Below, one piece after another: positions 7,121 to 9,558 of a stretch of 9,558 nt of DNA. Each line of letters begins with the position of its first letter. The stretch's first letter is position 1. Where the stretch lies: positions 1 through 9,558 of the forward strand of contig QAMX01000139.1 of the NCBI GenBank assembly GCA_003149835.1, written 5' to 3'. The notes below the pieces were generated by a model. The model was given only the letters and a program-made list of their open reading frames with translations. It made no database searches and had not been told where the DNA came from. The DNA is from Clostridiales bacterium (GTDB lineage: Bacteria > Bacillota > Clostridia > Oscillospirales > QAMX01). The position numbers and the translations under genes were made by a program.

Positions 7121-7475
7121 CGTCTTCTTCCTCCGTTTCCTCTTCCTCTGATTCGTAATGAAAGCCGATGGCCTGTACGCTTCCGGATTCCTCCGGTTCG
7201 TCCCGTTTACCCGCCTGCTTGACGAGCTGATGTCCATATACGGCAGCGCCCGCGCAGAGGATCCCCTGCGTGATTGCCGTGAAAATCCCCGTCGCCGTGA
7301 CGGCCGTTCCGCTGCCAACGATGTAGCAGACCGCCAGCAGAACCCCGACGCCGCCTAAAATCAGCGGTATGTACTTGTCCTTGACAAACGCCGCCTCTTT
7401 CAGCAGCCTGCCGAATACCCACAGCACCGGCACGATCAGCAAGAGCTCCGGCGCGATGTAGTCTGCGATGTTCAT
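7113..7475 (-). CDS. Holin, Hol44/superfamily V-like
   Basis: 120 aa from ATG 7475, with AGGAGGA upstream. It would form lesions in the host membrane that let the endolysin reach the wall. The N-terminus MNIADYIAPELLLIVPVLWV leads into hydrophobic segments near 9-24, 36-54 and 59-80. KDKYIPLILGGVG (32-44) and FTAITQGILCAGAAVYGHQL (65-84) match the Phage_holin_5_2 (Hol44) pattern as I recall it. After residue 88 the protein becomes soluble and ends in an unusual run of acidic residues (109-120). That tail overlaps the lysin start, so part of it may be shaped by the overlap. It lies just upstream of the endolysin, as expected for a holin-lysin pair. Confidence 0.82.
   Translation of the reverse strand: MNIADYIAPELLLIVPVLWVFGRLLKEAAFVKDKYIPLILGGVGVLLAVCYIVGSGTAVTATGIFTAITQGILCAGAAVYGHQLVKQAGKRDEPEESGSVQAIGFHYESEEEETEEEDDE
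7129..7134 (-). promoter_or_regulatory. RBS that fixes the endolysin start
   Basis: GGAGGA on the minus strand, 8 nt before ATG 7120. It picks the 238-aa lysozyme over a longer in-frame reading that would add about 66 basic, low-complexity residues from the holin gene. Confidence 0.75.
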
Positions 7476-7491
7476 GTTTCACTTCCTCCTG

Positions 7492-7806
7492 TCAGCTTAG
7501 ATATTCCGTCGCCTGACGGTTGAGAAAATCCAGATATTTCTTGCGCGCGGCTTCGTATGCCTCGACGCCTTCTTCGACTTCGCCGTTTGCCCGGCCGCGC
7601 TTTAACGCGACCGCCGTCGCATAGGCGAGCTTTGCCGTCGCCATCATCAGTTCCAAATGCAGCAGGCTTTCGTCGCGCTGCGCTTTTGCCCGGCGCTCGC
7701 TTGCGTCGTTTCTACACCGCTGCTTGCGGTTGAACCACGCCATGAACACCCCGCACAAAACGCTCGGTATCGCCGCCGAGATCGCCGCTGTAACCCAGTC
7801 TGTCAT
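7492..7806 (-). CDS. One-TM helical protein upstream of the holin
   Basis: 104 aa from ATG 7806, with GGAGGG 7 nt upstream. One hydrophobic segment spans residues 4-25 (WVTAAISAAIPSVLCGVFMAWF). It is followed by the basic stretch NRKQRCRNDASERRAKAQR (26-44) and two amphipathic helices (47-68 and 76-98). The positive charges just after the segment favour an N-out, C-in topology. It starts 3 nt after the XkdX-like stop, and its own stop lies 16 nt before the holin start. Proteins of this size and shape often precede holins in Clostridia phages and are usually left as hypothetical. A lysis regulator or a second holin subunit is possible. I do not recognise a family. Confidence 0.82.
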   Translation of the reverse strand: MTDWVTAAISAAIPSVLCGVFMAWFNRKQRCRNDASERRAKAQRDESLLHLELMMATAKLAYATAVALKRGRANGEVEEGVEAYEAARKKYLDFLNRQATEYLS

Positions 7807-7809
7807 CGC

Positions 7810-7962
7810 TTAGCCCTCCGTTGTTGTCTGCGGCAACAGCGCGGTCAGTGCCGTGTACTGCTCTTCCGTGATTTTGCCCGCCGCAAAGAAAATATCGATT
7901 TTCTCTGACAGCCCGTCCGTCATGCCCTTTTGCACAAGGGCTAAAAGTGTTCTATACAGCAT
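7810..7962 (-). CDS. XkdX-like small phage protein
   Basis: 50 aa from ATG 7962 to TAA 7810-7812. It begins MLYRTLLALVQKGMTDG, and its C-terminal half carries FFAAGKITEEQYTALTA (25-41). That follows the XkdX pattern of a short helix, a turn, a Gly-Lys/Trp-Ile-Thr-x-Glu-Gln-Tyr motif and a final helix. XkdX-family proteins are 40-60 aa, of unknown function, and sit between tail fibre and holin genes in PBSX-type and many other Firmicutes phages, as here. GGGGGTGA lies 6 nt upstream. It overlaps the previous gene by 11 nt and ends 3 nt before the next ATG. The family call rests on the motif and position only. Confidence 0.72.
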   Translation of the reverse strand: MLYRTLLALVQKGMTDGLSEKIDIFFAAGKITEEQYTALTALLPQTTTEG

Positions 7963-8158
7963 TGTCTGTCACCCCCAGTTCAAGTAAAATCAGCCGGTAT
8001 TCGTAATCTACGACCAGTGCCTGTAAGTCAGTGACCGCCGCCTGTTCCGCTCGTTTTTCCGCGCTCGGCGGGACTTGCCTGTATTGCCTTTCACCGTTGA
8101 CTTCGACTTCAACATAGCCCGTTTTTGGCGGCAATGTTGCCGTATGAATTAAACCCAT
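7952..8158 (-). CDS. Small fibre-adjacent phage protein, unknown function
   Basis: 68 aa from ATG 8158 to TAG 7952-7954. The N-terminal half looks like a small beta hairpin (GYVEVEVNGERQYRQV, 14-29). The C-terminal half is a helix (33-61) with YEYRLILLELGV. A GTG three codons upstream (8167) is possible, but GAGGTG at 8165-8170 lies 6 nt before the ATG and would overlap that GTG, so the ATG is the better start. The RBS overlaps the stop codon of the tail fibre. The position just after the fibre gene would suit a fibre-associated or fibre-assembly protein, but I see no family signature and do not claim one. Confidence 0.75.
   Translation of the reverse strand: MGLIHTATLPPKTGYVEVEVNGERQYRQVPPSAEKRAEQAAVTDLQALVVDYEYRLILLELGVTDNAV
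7969..7976 (-). promoter_or_regulatory. RBS of the XkdX-like gene
   Basis: GGGGGTGA on the minus strand, 6 nt before ATG 7962. It lies inside the 3' end of the preceding 68-aa gene and supports this short overlapping gene as real. Confidence 0.65.
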
Positions 8159-8164
8159 TTTTTT

Positions 8165-8170
8165 CACCTC
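8165..8170 (-). promoter_or_regulatory. RBS that fixes the start of the 68-aa gene
   Basis: GAGGTG on the minus strand, 6 nt before ATG 8158. It covers the alternative GTG start at 8167 and the stop codon of the fibre gene, so translation may be coupled to the fibre. Confidence 0.65.
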
Positions 8171-9558
8171 ACGATATTTTGATGAAGGTATTGCGCCCTG
8201 CTTCGTCTACTGGAATCAGCGGCAACATCAATCCCGTATATAGTAAAGCACTGCCTCTGTTTAGAACATAGGTATTAGCAGACGGAAGGCAGATCAATTT
8301 ACTTGTTCTGTCGTAGTCATCGAATGACAATATATTTGTGCCGTTTGAACTTGACCACACTTGCTCTTCTGTCAACAGGGAAAGAAATGAGTTGGCCGAG
8401 TTACCTCTCCATGCCAGAAATTGGTTGTCCCCAATATACATCAAATCAACAAAATAAACGCCTACTTTAAGGTATTCCCATGAGCTCGGCGTAGTGGGGG
8501 CGTTAGATTTCCAACGATATCCCTCCCGCATAACGTAGAATACGTTGTCTTTGACCGTAACCGCATGACCGCGAGCACCGGCTGTATAATGATCGTCAAA
8601 AGGCAGTTTTATCCAATTGCCGTTAATATCTCCGGCAAACCCATGCTGGTTGTTGCTGCTGGATAAGTTCCCTACAAAGTAACCATTTTCATAGACGATC
8701 TTCGTGGCGCTTGCACCGGTAGAGGCCAGATTTAGACGCTCCGTCCAAGTTGTTAAATCCGTTGAAGTATAAACACGGTCACGGCCGTTGTAGGCTGCGA
8801 CAACCCACAGTCCGCCTCCCCATGCTGCGGCAAAATTTTTCGTGGGATTGGAGAATAAACCGGTCGTTTGTGTCCAGTTGCCTATATTGGCCGGATCTCC
8901 TGTACATTTCCATAATCCGTCAGGGTTTACAATAATTAAAGTGGTCCCATCCGTAGCCATCGCTCCATGGTCGGAGGTCCCTAATCGTAACTGTGTCCAT
9001 GGACCGACGATATTTTCACTAACATAAACATAGCCGGAATCACAAACTGCTACGATTTTGCCAAAATATTCAATTAAATCGAAAACGGTTCTGTTTGTAT
9101 CGGGAGTTGTGGTGTTCCAATTATAAATATTTAAAGGTAACAGCTCTGCAAGCTCTGGATAATCAGCGGCCAGAAATGTTTCCCCGTTGCACAGCGCCCA
9201 ATCGTTACCGAGAGATGAGCGCAGTGTTTCCTTAATATCGCCGATCTGCAGCTGCGCATCGTTTAGCGCCTCCGTCAGCCCCGTCACGTCGCTTTGCGCG
9301 TGCGTATGCGCGGTATTGGCTTTCTGAGCCAGCAGCGTGTTTACCTCCGTCTCCGTATAATACCGCTCGTCGTGCGTATGCTCCGCCGCCGCCGCGCCCA
9401 CCTCTCCCGCCGTATACGCCGGTTTGCTCGCCGCTTTCGCCCACGCGGGCACGGTCGGGTCGGTTTCGGTGGGCAATTGTGCGGCGGGCACCTTGCCGGC
9501 GGCGTCGAGCTCGGCCACGCCGTTGGCCGCGCCTTTTGCCGCCGAGGATATACATATT
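8169..9558 (-). CDS. Tail fibre / receptor-binding protein (5' end outside window)
   Basis: The frame is open to the right edge. The 13 codons before the first in-frame GTG (9518) read ISSAAKGAANG, a typical fibre repeat, so the gene is partial and the GTG is not its start. Numbering from that GTG, residues 1-105 form a trimeric stem with PAAQLPTETDPTVPAWAK, two HTH motifs (47-49, 71-73) of the metal-binding fibre type, and YYTETEVNTLLAQKA. NDWALCNGETFLAADYPELAELLP (105-128) matches the start of a tail collar domain. Residues 150-425 carry about six repeats with an aromatic or Asp-box-like pattern, such as VYVSENIVGPWTQL (164-177) and VYTSTDLTTWTERL (249-262), which suggests a beta-propeller. 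The end GRNTFIKIS matches a collar or fibre C-terminus. Its job would be host recognition. Confidence 0.88.
   Translation of the reverse strand, partial: ICISSAAKGAANGVAELDAAGKVPAAQLPTETDPTVPAWAKAASKPAYTAGEVGAAAAEHTHDERYYTETEVNTLLAQKANTAHTHAQSDVTGLTEALNDAQLQIGDIKETLRSSLGNDWALCNGETFLAADYPELAELLPLNIYNWNTTTPDTNRTVFDLIEYFGKIVAVCDSGYVYVSENIVGPWTQLRLGTSDHGAMATDGTTLIIVNPDGLWKCTGDPANIGNWTQTTGLFSNPTKNFAAAWGGGLWVVAAYNGRDRVYTSTDLTTWTERLNLASTGASATKIVYENGYFVGNLSSSNNQHGFAGDINGNWIKLPFDDHYTAGARGHAVTVKDNVFYVMREGYRWKSNAPTTPSSWEYLKVGVYFVDLMYIGDNQFLAWRGNSANSFLSLLTEEQVWSSSNGTNILSFDDYDRTSKLICLPSANTYVLNRGSALLYTGLMLPLIPVDEAGRNTFIKIS

Noticed and set aside
7121..7318. N-terminal extension of the endolysin
   Set aside because: The extra 66 residues are basic low-complexity sequence made by reading the holin gene in another frame. 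A good RBS precedes ATG 7120, and the GH25 domain begins right after it.
8169..8700. Diversity-generating retroelement target at the fibre C-terminus
   Set aside because: No reverse transcriptase, template repeat or C-type lectin ending is visible. The C-terminus looks like a collar or fibre end.

Overview
The window is a stretch of tailed-phage or prophage late genes. All eleven genes I can support, plus a twelfth cut by the left edge, lie on the minus strand, so the operon reads from the high coordinates to the low ones. Strong AGGAGG-type ribosome binding sites, a GH25 lysozyme endolysin, a Hol44-like holin and an XkdX-like small protein point to a Gram-positive (Firmicutes) host. The GC-rich coding suggests a high-GC Clostridia lineage such as Oscillospiraceae, but that host is an inference. 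The P22-type portal, scaffold and coat, with no tape measure, tail tube or sheath gene in view, suggest podovirus-like morphology. Genes outside the window could change this.

Layout in transcription order. (1) 9558-8169: a tail fibre or receptor-binding protein, cut at its N-terminus by the right edge. It has a GC-rich stem with HTH motifs, then a tail-collar-like domain that seems to hold an inserted beta-propeller made from much more AT-rich DNA. (2) 8158-7810: two small fibre-adjacent genes, one unknown and one XkdX-like. (3) 7806-6207: a lysis module made of a one-TM helical protein, a holin, a GH25 endolysin and a second one-TM helical protein. (4) 6210-2519: the head module of portal, scaffolding protein, major capsid protein and a small putative head decoration protein. 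(5) 2447-1: two unusual low-complexity proteins. The first is 549 aa with five in-register 18-residue Trp-rich helical repeats. The second is glutamine-rich and runs off the left edge. Both are candidate virion-internal or ejection proteins, by position and composition only.

Genes abut or overlap. ATGA couplings join the lysin to the 66-aa protein and that protein to the portal. Short overlaps join holin to lysin and the two fibre-adjacent genes. No promoter, tRNA, integrase, terminase, repressor or CRISPR array is visible. The only gap of note is the 71-nt space before the 549-aa gene, which holds a perfect 12-bp GC-rich hairpin.

Most worth a second look: the 18-residue repeat protein and its glutamine-rich neighbour, the coupling of the lysis module directly to the portal with no terminase between them, and the collar domain interrupted by a propeller.
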